Source: Liolophura sinensis
Lineage: Eukaryota; Mollusca; Polyplacophora; Chitonida; Chitonidae
DNA length: 64,000 nucleotides
Direction of reading: 5' to 3'
Assembly (NCBI RefSeq): GCF_032854445.1
Contig: NC_088301.1
Location: forward strand, 33,776,402 to 33,840,401
The notes beneath the pieces were generated by a model. The model saw nothing but the letters and a program-made list of their open reading frames with translations, had not been told where the DNA came from and did no database searches. Made by a program: the position numbers and the translations under genes. Of the stretch, positions 41,400-51,381 are shown one piece after another (position 1 is the first letter of the stretch; the number at the start of each line of letters is the position of its first letter).

Positions 41400-41915
41400 C
41401 TAGAGAAACGGACAGCTGTGGTATTGTTCTTAAGGAAGGGGCATTGGTTCTATTGGTGCTAATTGAGTAATTCTTTTAATCTTGAGGAAGGGACAAGTGG
41501 TTCTATCTGTGCTAAGTGAGGAAGTGATCCTTTTAGTCTTGAGGAATTGACAGCGGTTCTATTGGTGCTAATGGAGTAAGTAATTCTTGTAGTCTTGAGG
41601 AAGAGACAGTTGTTCTATTGGTGCTTATGGGCTAATTAATTCTTTTAGTCTTGAGGAAGGGACAGTGGTTCTTTTAGTCTTGAGGAAGGGACAGTGGTTC
41701 TATTGGTGCTTATGGACTAATTAATTCTTTTAGTCTTGAGGAAGGGACAGTGGTTCTTTTAGTCTTGAGGAAGGGACAGTGGTTCTATTGGTGTTAATGG
41801 ACTAATTAATTTTTTTAGTCTTGAGGAAAGGACTGTGGTTCGGTTAGTGTTAATGGTATAATTAATTCTTTTAGCCTTGAGGAAGGGACAGTGGTTCTAT
41901 TGCTGGCATTCACGT
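41400..41915. repeat. 56-bp minisatellite with 29-bp sub-units
   Basis: The unit holds CTTGAGGAAGGGACAGTGGT, TCTATTGGTGCTAATGGA and CTAATTAATTCTTTTAGT. GACAGTGG-type starts at 41661, 41690, 41746, 41775, 41831 and 41887 give alternating steps of 29 and 56, a higher-order 85-base repeat in the middle. It directly follows the 57-bp array, and the sequences share a GACAGTGGT core. Confidence 0.85.
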
Positions 41916-44900
41916 GGGGATTAAATCCATTAATCTTAAATTAGTCTCTTAAATATCGTTTTGGGTATTGACTTGATATGGTTGACTACAACGTGCCTTT
42001 TTTTGACGGCTTGCATACGAGTGTCTACTTCGACATGTGGATTCAGTAAGGGACAGTCATGCTATTTGTGGTAATGAATGGTTACTGTGGTGACGCTTCT
42101 TGTTTTTTCTACCAGTTTTATACAGTTATTATAAAACACAGTTCAGTAGTCACGAGAATGCGTGTATATTCAGTCAAACTTCTTGAGTCGGTCATTATTA
42201 ATCATTATTAGCATTATAGTCGGATATTCGTTTCCTCTTCCCCCCACCCCCCAGTAAATCATCAACTAGAGCGTTTTTCGCGCTTGTCCCTTAGTACTTT
42301 GTAAAGTCAAGCCAAATCAAGGGCAGTGTATGAATGTCATGTGAATACACAGTGACCGAAGTAGGCGTTATATCTAATGAATATGACCTGGGGTTATTTT
42401 GACACCTAACAGGGTACATATGAACCCTGATATAGAAAAATCGCACGTCATTTCCCCCGGGACTGGTAGAAGCCTTTCCGTTAATGGAAGTCTTGTCGGA
42501 TAAAGGATTTGAAATCTTGGTTGTACCTTTTGAATTTTTTTTCGCCTCCTACGCATGGATAATATACGCCTTTTTGCTTGATCAGGTGTAAGCAGTTTTA
42601 CAACCAACTTGACTAGCAGTCTATTTGTAGTTCTTGGAGGCCTTCCTAAGCTTTCGTTTTGTCATTTATCGAAGAGTGAATGAATCATTCTTTTTACTTC
42701 GTTTAATTTCATAAATATCACTTTGGCATTCGTTGGCAATTGCCTCTGACCACAAAGTTGACCTTCCATCAGGTAGTGTCCCAAAATAGGACCCGGAAAA
42801 TAATCGGATACACGCTTGAGTCGCAACGATTTTTATTTGAGCGCTGAGAGACGATCGAAAGCATGTATACGGGTAGGTTATATCTGGATCGTCTAGAGCT
42901 ATTATTAGAGCACTAGCCAAGTTTAAGCAGTTCCACAATGTCAACGGCACATGTCGGCTTTCTGCGATTTATCTCCTAGCCTGTTGGTTCAAGTCTTTCT
43001 GATTTCCTTCAATCTTTTCTCAATTTTGGTTTTTGTCACGCCGCCATTTCTTGATAACGCGCGTCTTTAAAGCATTAATTCAGTTAGACAAAACAACAAG
43101 GGGTTATATTTATCACCGCATAGTGACAAATCGGTCAAGAGCCTATCACACCGATTATAGCCCGAAGCGGGCAGAGTATATCGTAACCCAGCAACAAGCA
43201 GCCATTTGGCAGCGTATAGTGATTGTCATACAGACTTTTGATCACTTGGTTTTTATCTCCTATCTCTGTATCTATATATAATCGTTTTCAAAGAAACAAA
43301 ATAGGAGACGAAATCTGTTCGCCAAGAGATACAAATGTTATATTTCGATTAATTACGAAGTCTTCTGTCATTAATGTAATTATTTATGCGTCTGATACTT
43401 AAGAAAAGGGGCAAAGCCGTCTAGTATGTTGACCATCAATAGCTATATATCAGTCACCACATCCAGAGTCTGTGTACATGTATTTCTGCCATTATCTGTC
43501 AACTAACCAAACATGGACCACATTCAATTCATATAAATTCTAAACATTGCTTTTATTAAGTTATTAAAGTGCTTTTGCATTTAGTGAACATACTCATGTA
43601 CATGTATCTGCTCTTAAATTTAAAATGGCTTAACAAGGTTAATGTTCAAAATTTATAAGGAATCAGTGCCATCGATCTATTCATCATGTTGAATTAGATC
43701 GCCACGTTGGATATATGAACAGTTGCAATCAAAGCGCAACTGAGATACATTTCTGATCATGGACAACTTATCAACTAGCATAGTACCGAATACTAATTAA
43801 ATTATTCGCCTAGAACATTTCATCAATGAAAATTGTTCACTGTTGCTCTTTGCGTGAATCTGTCATAATTTCTCACTTTATATACTTCCTTTGTTCTTTG
43901 GTGGATTCTGTTCAACGTTAGTTTAGAAACTGGTCTTGCAATTACTAATCCGGAACGTCCGGAATGGCTAACGACTATTCGAATGTCTGTTACGACGCTT
44001 AGATCCAAACTGAATCTACTCGTATTATAGTCCATCGACTCATGGTGATGTGTTACCAAGAATGGCAACTTGTTATGCCTTCGCTTGTGGTGGATCAGTT
44101 GTTAACACTTGGATGTACTGTGTATGTGAATGATTATGGACAGTCTTTTCAGATAAAAAACAACCCATATTATTCTCTCATGCAAAGAGATGTAGTGACA
44201 ATGTTCACTTTATTGAGCTTATGAGCTGGTAAAGTTAATCTACCAGATACACCTCACCCAAGTACTCACTTGTAGTTTCAAGCACAAATCTCGGTCATAG
44301 TATTACCTCAAGCTGGAATAATAGCATAACAGCACCAGTCTACAAAATGTTGTACCGGTACTGGAATTTCTGGCAAAACATACAAATTGATGAGAAGTTA
44401 TTAGCAGAAATAATGTTTAATAACCAGTCAGTTCAACGAAACTAATGTTGTTTTACTTTCGGTGCGGACACCTTGTGGTCTTTATCCCAGTCACTGACTC
44501 ATCCCTACTTCACGAATTCATCACAACTCTCTGCTAAAAACCACATTTACATGTACCTAGTCACGCACATTTAGACTTAGCTTGTCTACTTCGAGAGCAT
44601 GTATGACACATGCCATGCGATGAGCTCGTACCCACAATTCAGTACTCAAACGCCACACATAATTTTTTTAAAAACCTGTAATGACTCCTCTCTCCCGTCG
44701 CTTGTAGTGGTTCTGGGTTATCCGAATTTCTTTCCCAGGGGAATACTTCTGGAAAAGCTAAGTAACTCTCACTCCTCCTAGCCTAGACCTTTTCGATCTT
44801 TCTCCTCCCCAGCGTAAGGGATTACTTAATATTATTAAGAACATGAACATAAGCAATTGCATTCATAAGATTAACCACTTTCTGTGTAGCGGCCGTGTAT

Positions 44901-46100
44901 GACCGTTTTATGTTATAAATATTCTCGTGGACATGTAATATAACACTTAAAAGCCCAGGTGCTTCCACGCACAGTCCAATGTTATCGTGTTAACACGTGC
45001 ATTTAAGTGGAAACCCCAAAAAGTGCTTATAATGCAATGAAAGACGAACACAAAGACGATAGTGTATGCACTCTGACAAATATATGAAGTAACTAATAAA
45101 TGTCAGGGAAAGGCCAGTGAATAAGTGAGATAATAATAGAGAAAAAGCATAATGATACATACTTAAAAACTGAGTAATTTTCGGAAAACATGATAATAAG
45201 GGAATCGAAAGTCATTGAGATTCCAATGCAGATTACCTAACTGTACAAAATTAACTACTAATTGGACAAAAGATAACAACGTCAACATTTAAACAATATC
45301 CATGACACACATACCTCATATTTATCGATGCCATAATTTTCTAGGTTTATTTGCTGGCCAAAAAATTTGTTCCGGGTTCGACTGTAATTGACTCCGATAC
45401 AGTTGTATATGCATGGTTTAGTGCTGCTAAACGTCAATTATCTACCATTAAATATGTCAGTCAGTTTGTTAATAAATTCGTAAATTAATATAAATTTACA
45501 TATGTAGGTTACAAGTTTTCATGAGCAAACTTATATACAAAGGCTATACATGTATATTTGTCACCACGATGGTGTTTATTGACTTCTTGGGAGTAATTCC
45601 TTCAAATGCTCTAACAATTTTTCCCCAATGTACCGTAGACAAGTAGTTTCTGCCGTTTGTGGGGAGAGAATCCTAAATTCTTTTCAAAGCTATCCTACCA
45701 TCACCCCGACCACAAAATAGAACAGGTGGCATTCACCAGTAATGAGCAAGTATGTACGGTGTCGTCACTGACGGGTTTTATTATATGACAACAAGTACAA
45801 CTGTTGTCCGAAACCTGCAGTAGCAGTCAGATACATATACATTCCTCTGGAGTGAATCCGAAGGTTTAACGGTGAAATTAACACTAAGCGTACATAACTG
45901 TACTGTAAAGCGAAACCGAAAGCTGTTCAATGGAATTTGCACTGAGCAGATAGAAAGGTGATAAGACGCCGAAAGAAACGAGGAAATGAATGCGGTGCAT
46001 GGTCACTAATGCGGAGCACAATAAAACTGGCAGTCAGACGTTTCAAGAAATGGTGTGATACAAGTGAATAAATGAAAATAACACGCAGCTTATTTTATGC
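41916..46100. other. Intergenic downstream of the lipase gene
   Basis: No gene was recognised. A short C-rich run lies at about 42240-42252. The minus-strand ORFs at 42.4-42.95 kb are under 95 codons and unassigned. Confidence 0.5.
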
Positions 46101-46106
46101 TTTATT
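46101..46106 (-). terminator. Poly(A) signal AATAAA of the lipase gene
   Basis: AATAAA on the minus strand lies about 52 bases after the lipase stop, and a second, variant AT-rich signal follows within 10 bases. Position and orientation fit a short 3' UTR. Confidence 0.75.
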
Positions 46107-46157
46107 AGCTGGAAATCTATGACAAACAAGATCTTTACATACGCGATCAGCTCTTAG

Positions 46158-46227
46158 TCAACATCCTGCAGTGAACGTTGTTTCTCCATGAGACATCACT
46201 TGCTTTCCATTTGAACAGAATGATGCC
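46158..46227 (-). CDS. Lipase exon 9: terminal cysteines and stop
   Basis: After an AATAACAG acceptor this exon encodes ASFCSNGK through FTAGC and a TGA stop. The Cys pair C458 and C476 matches the C-terminal disulfide of pancreatic lipases, which also end in Cys. This independently supports both the frame and the end point. Confidence 0.9.
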
Positions 46228-49200
46228 CTGTTATTTAAAATGAAAATGAATTCAAATTTAGGACCATTGCTTTAAGTGTGGTGCCATGCTAGGCTTTCGG
46301 CACCAACTATGTTTTATAATTACAAAATCTCCCGCTTCAATAAAAGTTTACACTAATTTTTCGCTATCGAAAAAGACAGAAAGGTATTAACATTCTTTCG
46401 ACCCACTTAACATAATACGCGAACAGTTTGACTAAGAAAGCGAGATTCACAACTTTTAGGAGTTACACTAGTCATGTACCATGTTTATTTATACATAATG
46501 TGTTAATATTTATTTGATTATTGTTTTACGCCGTACTCAACAGTATTTCTTTTATACGACGGCGGCCAGCATTATGGTAGCAGGAAACTGGGCAGAGCCC
46601 GGGGGAAAGTCACAACCATCCGCAGGATGATGACAGACCAGATGTGTAAATAGTACATATCCTTAGGGTATGTACAAATTAGTTTTGTCACATACATAGT
46701 TTTGATCTAAATGTGAGTACATTTAAACAAAGATGTGTAACTTACATGGTCTGAGTTTCTCCTTGGTAAATGTGAATGACCGTAAGGTGGATTGTGTCCG
46801 GGTATAGCCAAGCTGTCAACAGGCTGGCTGTTTTGTCATAGCTCAGTGTTACAGACTTAATCTGACCAATGGATGACGGAGTTATCACCATGTGAGACAT
46901 TTCTTTCCCGGGCGCGAGAACTTCATCGTTCCTGACAAAATGAAAGTTTAAGCTATGTACTGACTGACGATTGCTTTACCAAAATTTCCTTGGGAAAAAT
47001 AGCATCTCAACGACTGTTTCCAATTTACGAAAGTATGGGTTAGAATTTGTCTACTTTCGAGAGTAATTTCAAACTATTGATTATATAACATTGATTATAC
47101 TTGGGGGTGTAAGCTTATAAACAACATTAAAAGAACACAGTTTTGCGCCGGAGACATTTTAAAAAGATTTGTACCTGTCAGTAAGCGGTATGCATTAGGT
47201 CTCTTTTATGACAAAATGTCTCCTTACTTGCTCACTGTTATGCGATGTGTATCTCCAGTCGTCCCATGAAGTGTCACTGTCATTTTACCGTTGAAATTTT
47301 CCGCAAACATTAACTTCACGTCGTAATGATAACCTGTAAAGTTTAAATCCACAGCTCGCTGACAACAAAACTGTGTGAGGTTCTTTGGGCTGCTGCCAAA
47401 AGCATGCATATATTATTATGACAAATTATACAAATTTCTTCAGTAATCCATGCATATATTTTTAAGCTTCGCTCTGCAAAATATTGCAATGGTGGAACTT
47501 ACTGCAATACGGAACAGTCCCCTGTGTCGCTAAATAAAGTGACCCACGTCCTTGACCCTTGTCAGAGTGATAACCCATGGCAGAACACTGTCCGTGACAT
47601 TCCAGGCACTTTCCCTCCAAAAAGTTCTCAGGGCTAGCACATGGATAAGCTTTGAAAGGACAGTGGGTGTTGATAGATTCGGTGAAGTACCTAAAAGAAG
47701 CCAAGTGGCTGCAAGAAGCAACCTTTTTTGCACCTGAAATTTCAAAGTGAACAGTATCAGTTAAGGCTTCTTCAAATGCAAGTTAGGCTCTTTATGAAAA
47801 TGCACCCTTATAGTAAAAAATATTGTAAAATGTTTTACAAAATAAGTTCAGTCAGAAACATGTAACACGTTTCGAAGAAAATGTCTTTAACATCTTTAAC
47901 ATCTCTGACTGAACTAACGGAGTTAAAATATTACATGCTTTTTGAAAATATAGTAGATAAATAATTGAAAGACGTCAAAATGCTCAAAGCCCAACCGTGT
48001 TGGAAATACATCAGGGCATATTTTTAAATAATCGATATTGGTGCCGTCACTACCCTCTCTTTACTCTCTATGCTGTAAGTCGTTTTTTATATCGTATTCC
48101 TGCATAAACCAGCATTCTACGCATTTATTGTATGTTAAAGGTGATGTCAGCATTGCATTTTGATTAGTTCTACGCTAGTGACCTCTAATAATTTGTATAA
48201 TAGTAACTATCATCAATGCTTTTTTTCTAATTTTGTTTAAGCCACGAAGCTAGGTGGCGTGTAAGTTGTTATACTTTTGAGTCATATATACACATTAAGA
48301 GTTAGAATAAAACTATAACTGAAGTAAATTGACAAGTTGCCGGATTATATGTGACTATTTGCCAAGTTTCACACTATCGCCATTGCTCGCATTTTACTCT
48401 CTATCCTGTATGTCGTTTTTTTGAATTCAAGTTCAGATGAGTATGGATAACGTATGTTTTTTTTCTAGCAGATATATTTTGAATTTAAAACTTTCATATA
48501 TAAGGCTATAATCAGCAAAATGTGTAGTATAGCTTAATTATTAATCAACTAATAAAAGAAATTTGGACATAAACTTCGAACTTCAATCGAATCTAATTTA
48601 ATCACACTCTTGTCGCTGCTTTCTTTTCTCGTCTTAACTCTATTATACTTAACTGAATACATATCATAAAATGCTTTTTTTAACCATTACAAGTAGTATT
48701 CCTACCAAGAAGGCCAATGGTGATTGCATTCCATGCCGTGCCCGTAATTTTATCGCCCAGAGAATTTTTACATCCAGGTTGATGGAAACCACCATTTGGA
48801 TAGAAATCCACATGGCCCATAGGTTCCGGTGTGCCGAGTCCAAGACTGAAGATGCTGGAGCCGTCCGTGTGGATACAGTCAACGAAGTCGGCATCGGAGG
48901 GGTCTAATCGAACGGCAGGGTGGGTGTTGTCGAAAAATGGTCCAGCTGGATCCAAGCCTTAGAAAGCGGATGATAAATTTTGTGTTACGATGAAAATCTT
49001 GAATGTTTCTTTATGTAATGTGTTGTATTTAGATCCACAACGAAAAGTGTCCCCTTTTTTAAGGCTGACATATACATGCATGTGATTCAAATTTTTATCT
49101 ATGAAGTTTTGTATATTAAGAAAAAATAGACGAAAACCTGCCTTACCCAGCTCAGGACATGCATAAGAAGTCAGATTTAATACCAAATATATTTTCACAA

Positions 49201-51381
49201 AACTTCGTAAGTTAATATCTGGAAATTGTCTTTGTAAATCACTTCGCATTATGGCGGTAGAACGTCATTTACGAAATACAAAAACGAGAAATTTAATAAA
49301 TCGGAATGTTTTTTGAATGAGACCCGGTTTTGTTCACTCACCTGTTATCCTGCCCAGGTGAGTGACCCTCTCACCAATGTATCCTCCGATATGTGCGCCG
49401 AGACTGTGTCCGATCACGTGGAACTGAGAACTTGAGCATTCAGTCAGCTTCATGATGTAGTTGATCAGCTGTGCTATCTGCGCCCCGACTACACGCGTGT
49501 TGGCTGTGGCGGTCGTGTACGGTATTGCCGCGCCCTTTTCCCAGTCAACTGTTATCACGTTCATCGGGGCCTACAAATCAAGGTGTAATTTTCTCTGTGG
49601 GACACCATTATCTTGGCAAAACACCTCTCTTCAATGAGTACAAAGAATTAAGGAATAAGTAAAAGAAATCTCTGAGTTCATACACTTAACTTTACATACA
49701 AGTTCTTTTCGTGTGCATGTTCAATGCATAATAAATTTTATATGCCCTCTCGAGACCATATATAGTACATAATTTTCCGTTCAGCAAATTGCAATAAATC
49801 TACAATTCACCTGTTTCAGTAACTCAGTCACCATGTTCATAACCCACTCCAGATGTGCGTTGTCTGTATAACCATGTACAATGATCTTGATTGGAAGTTT
49901 GGCATTGAATGTAGAATTCGTAATGCTGTCGGGAAAGCCATAAAATACTTCTCCCTCTGTCGCCACCGTTGGGTTATCTCTGAACAAAAGTAAACAACGA
50001 CATAAAACCGTCGGGTTATCTCTATAAACAGAAGTAAATATAGAAATGGAAAATACATTGCTGAGTATAAGGAGGTTTTTAAAGAAGTTGTTTCACAATT
50101 ATGAATTAATCATCTCGATTTTACATTTCCTATTTGAGTCTTAATCTGGTTTTACAGTTCATATGACTGCATTTCAGCTATAACGAGTTTCTTTTCATTT
50201 ACCTGATAGGTCTATATACACAATGTCCTTCTGTATCACATGGGGAGATTAAGAATTTCTTCCATTTTCTAGGACAAGCGGGGCCTGCATGGCTCAAACC
50301 CACCCTTGGACAACGAATTCGTAGATTCCACGTTCTTACTCTTTCTGGGGCCTTGATGACTACAAGCGGTCGATGTTCATATCATCACTTCTCTACGTCA
50401 CATGTACAATCTTCGTCACATATTTCTACATACCATATAACTCAGGGTTCCTCCACCCTGATTTAAGAGATTCAGAAAGTCTCACATAAATATGCCGCTT
50501 TACTTTTTCCTCAAAGGTCGTGAACACTGGGGATAGCTTAGAGCTTGTGACCGAGATTACTGTATGACATGGGGTATATTGACCTGGTGTACAGGAAGAA
50601 CCTGGTGCCGATGTCAGCAGGACTGGCTGGTAGAACGGAAAGGGGACGGTGGGTGCTCCAGAAGGGTGACCCGTCCTCAAAACACCCCAGCTCACCATAA
50701 CACACACGACTTGTCTCCAGAAGGAAAGCTAAAAGGAAAAGATTAGAGCAGAACATAACAAATGCTTTGATGCAACGATGAGATTCCAATTACAAAAGAA
50801 TAGGCCAGACATCAAACATAAATTGATGTACTTTTAGAAAACCGAGAATATCGAAAGTTTAGGGATACAGCCATATCGTTTCGTTGCACTTGCAAAAGTT
50901 GCAGTATCTGTCTGGTGATACTGAACGATAAACTGTGATATATGACCTTTGATTTATCCCAGATAAGTTGAATAGAATTTAGCAGAACAATCAAAATTGT
51001 AATGCTTTTACCTATTTTTTTTTATGATATACCTAGAGAAGTTCACCACAGAATGATACAATTTAACACCTCACACTAGAAATCAACAGTACAGACATAT
51101 ACAACACCAGTTCTATATCTGTTATGAAGTATCATGCCATTGGAATGATGTCACCTTACCACCTTATTGTGCATGTTGCAGTGGCACTTGGTCGTGTAAC
51201 ACTAAAGGTAATAATGCCTTAATTTGATATTGACAAACAATGGGAAGACATCCTCACTTGTTAATGTGAGAGTTCCTCACAGAGTGCTAGTCAAATGGTG
51301 AACATTCCGTTTACATTCACGTGAAACAGTTTACTTACCATGTGAAACGCCAAGAAAACAGACAAAGGCAAACCACGTCAT
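46158..51381 (-). CDS. Pancreatic lipase family triacylglycerol lipase (nine coding exons, complete)
   Basis: The protein is a secreted lipase expected to hydrolyse triglyceride or phospholipid esters, probably in the digestive tract. Coding exons are 51381-51339, 50728-50584, 49979-49811, 49570-49342, 48957-48706, 47733-47503, 47333-47228, 46931-46746 and 46227-46158. They total 1431 bases, giving 476 residues plus TGA, and every split codon closes in phase. Visible features are a hydrophobic signal peptide (about 1-20), the N-terminal CYGELGCF cysteine pair (C24, C30), an oxyanion HG motif (98-99), the nucleophile elbow GHSLG (S175), LDPAGP (D198) and the catalytic His in CSHLAS (H289). The lid between C258 and C287 has 28 residues, slightly longer than in vertebrate pancreatic lipase. 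A PLAT/C2 domain runs from about 357 to 476 and ends in Cys. Length and triad spacing match the vertebrate family (about 465 residues). One sequon (N84-S-T) is visible. Family membership is certain. Substrate, and orthology to a particular vertebrate lipase, are not. Confidence 0.95.
46511..46645 (-). mobile_element. SINE-like core repeat, copy 4
   Basis: The minus strand reads GGTCTGTCATCATCCTGCGG, then GGGCTCTGCCCAGTTTCCTG, CCATAATGCTGGCCGCCGTC and GAGTACGGCGTAAAAC, ending in an AATCAAATAAAT tail. It lies in lipase intron 8, between exons 9 and 8, on the same strand as the gene. Confidence 0.78.
46746..46931 (-). CDS. Lipase exon 8: PLAT domain core
   Basis: The exon encodes residues 393-453, ending THLTV-type beta strands and YQGETQT. 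The acceptor is ATTTTGTCAG and the donor is CCAT|gtaagt. The strand pattern SVTLSYD then [10 protein letters not shown] fits the second half of a lipase PLAT domain. Sequence identity to vertebrate lipases is low here, as is usual for this domain. Confidence 0.88.
47228..47333 (-). CDS. Lipase exon 7: start of PLAT domain
   Basis: The exon encodes YHYDVKLMF through HRITVS, the first strands of the PLAT/lipase C2 beta-sandwich. The acceptor CTTTACAG was chosen because it is the only one nearby that keeps phase with exon 6. The donor AGCAA|gtaagg matches the phase of exon 8. An alternative donor, ACA|gtgagc, is out of phase with exon 8. Confidence 0.9.
47503..47733 (-). CDS. Lipase exon 6: catalytic His and cysteine-rich hinge
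   Basis: The exon encodes residues 281-356 plus one base of S357. [13 protein letters not shown] contains the lid-closing C287 and the catalytic H289. It is followed by CPFKAYPC and several Cys residues typical of the region before the C-terminal domain, then LYLATQG. The acceptor is AATTTCAG and the donor is TGCA|gtaagt. Confidence 0.95.
48041..48430 (+). repeat. Dispersed repeat family, tandem one-and-a-bit copies in lipase intron 5
   Basis: The 3' block TTACTCTCTATGCTGTAAGTCG occurs at about 48060 and again as TTACTCTCTATCCTGTATGTCG at about 48393, a spacing of 333 bases. The second copy includes AGAGTTAGAATAAAACTATA and CACACTATCGCCATTGCTC. It lies between lipase exons 5 and 6 (intron 5), antisense to the gene. 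Confidence 0.75.
48706..48957 (-). CDS. Lipase exon 5: catalytic Asp and lid start
   Basis: The exon begins by completing G196 and continues LDPAGPFF, in which D198 is the catalytic aspartate. It includes the [10 protein letters not shown] and [10 protein letters not shown] strands found across the family. PGC (C258) opens the lid. The acceptor is TTTCTAAG and the donor is CTTG|gtagga. The lid is split between exons 5 and 6. Confidence 0.95.
49342..49570 (-). CDS. Lipase exon 4: nucleophile elbow GHSLG
   Basis: The exon encodes residues 120-195 plus one base of G196. It contains [11 protein letters not shown], the typical strand and loop before the alpha helix, then [15 protein letters not shown] with the catalytic serine S175. 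The acceptor is TTTGTAG and the donor is ACAG|gtgagt. Confidence 0.95.
49811..49979 (-). CDS. Lipase exon 3: oxyanion HG motif
   Basis: The exon encodes residues 64-119, including IIVHGYTDN, where the HG pair contributes to the oxyanion hole, and an NST glycosylation sequon. The acceptor is TTTTGTTCAG and the donor is CAG|gtgaat (phase 0). A second acceptor 42 bases upstream, at 50021, is a tandem copy of this one and is also in frame. Confidence 0.93.
49980..50023 (-). promoter_or_regulatory. Tandem duplicated 3' splice site before lipase exon 3
   Basis: A 42-base stretch covering the acceptor and the first exon bases (AGATAACCCRACGGT) is present twice in tandem. The downstream copy ends in CAG before 49979, and the upstream copy ends in TATAG before 50021. 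The extra 42 bases have no stop and would add 14 residues after R63. The downstream site gives the canonical family sequence, so it is probably the main one. Confidence 0.7.
50584..50728 (-). CDS. Lipase exon 2: N-terminal cysteine motif and first beta strands
   Basis: The exon starts after a TTTTCCTTTTAG acceptor and encodes residues 15-62 plus two bases of R63. It carries the family signature VCYGELGCF and the strand TRFFLYTR. The donor is CACCAG|gtcaat, which is weak, but it is the only nearby site that joins exon 3 in phase and restores the family pattern LYTRDNP. Confidence 0.88.
51339..51381 (-). CDS. Lipase exon 1: start codon and signal peptide
   Basis: This exon encodes [14 protein letters not shown] plus the first base of an Ala codon, then a consensus donor (G|gtaagt). 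It is the only ATG that opens a hydrophobic leader in phase with exon 2 (phase 1). The extent of the 5' UTR upstream is not defined. A TATA-like CATAAAG at about 51502-51508 on this strand is a weak promoter candidate. Confidence 0.88.

Noticed and set aside
47228-47409. Lipase exon 7 starting further upstream (at the CAG before CGAGCTGTGG or CAGCCCAAAG)
   Set aside because: Those acceptors break the phase with exon 6. Only the CTTTACAG site keeps the frame and the family alignment.
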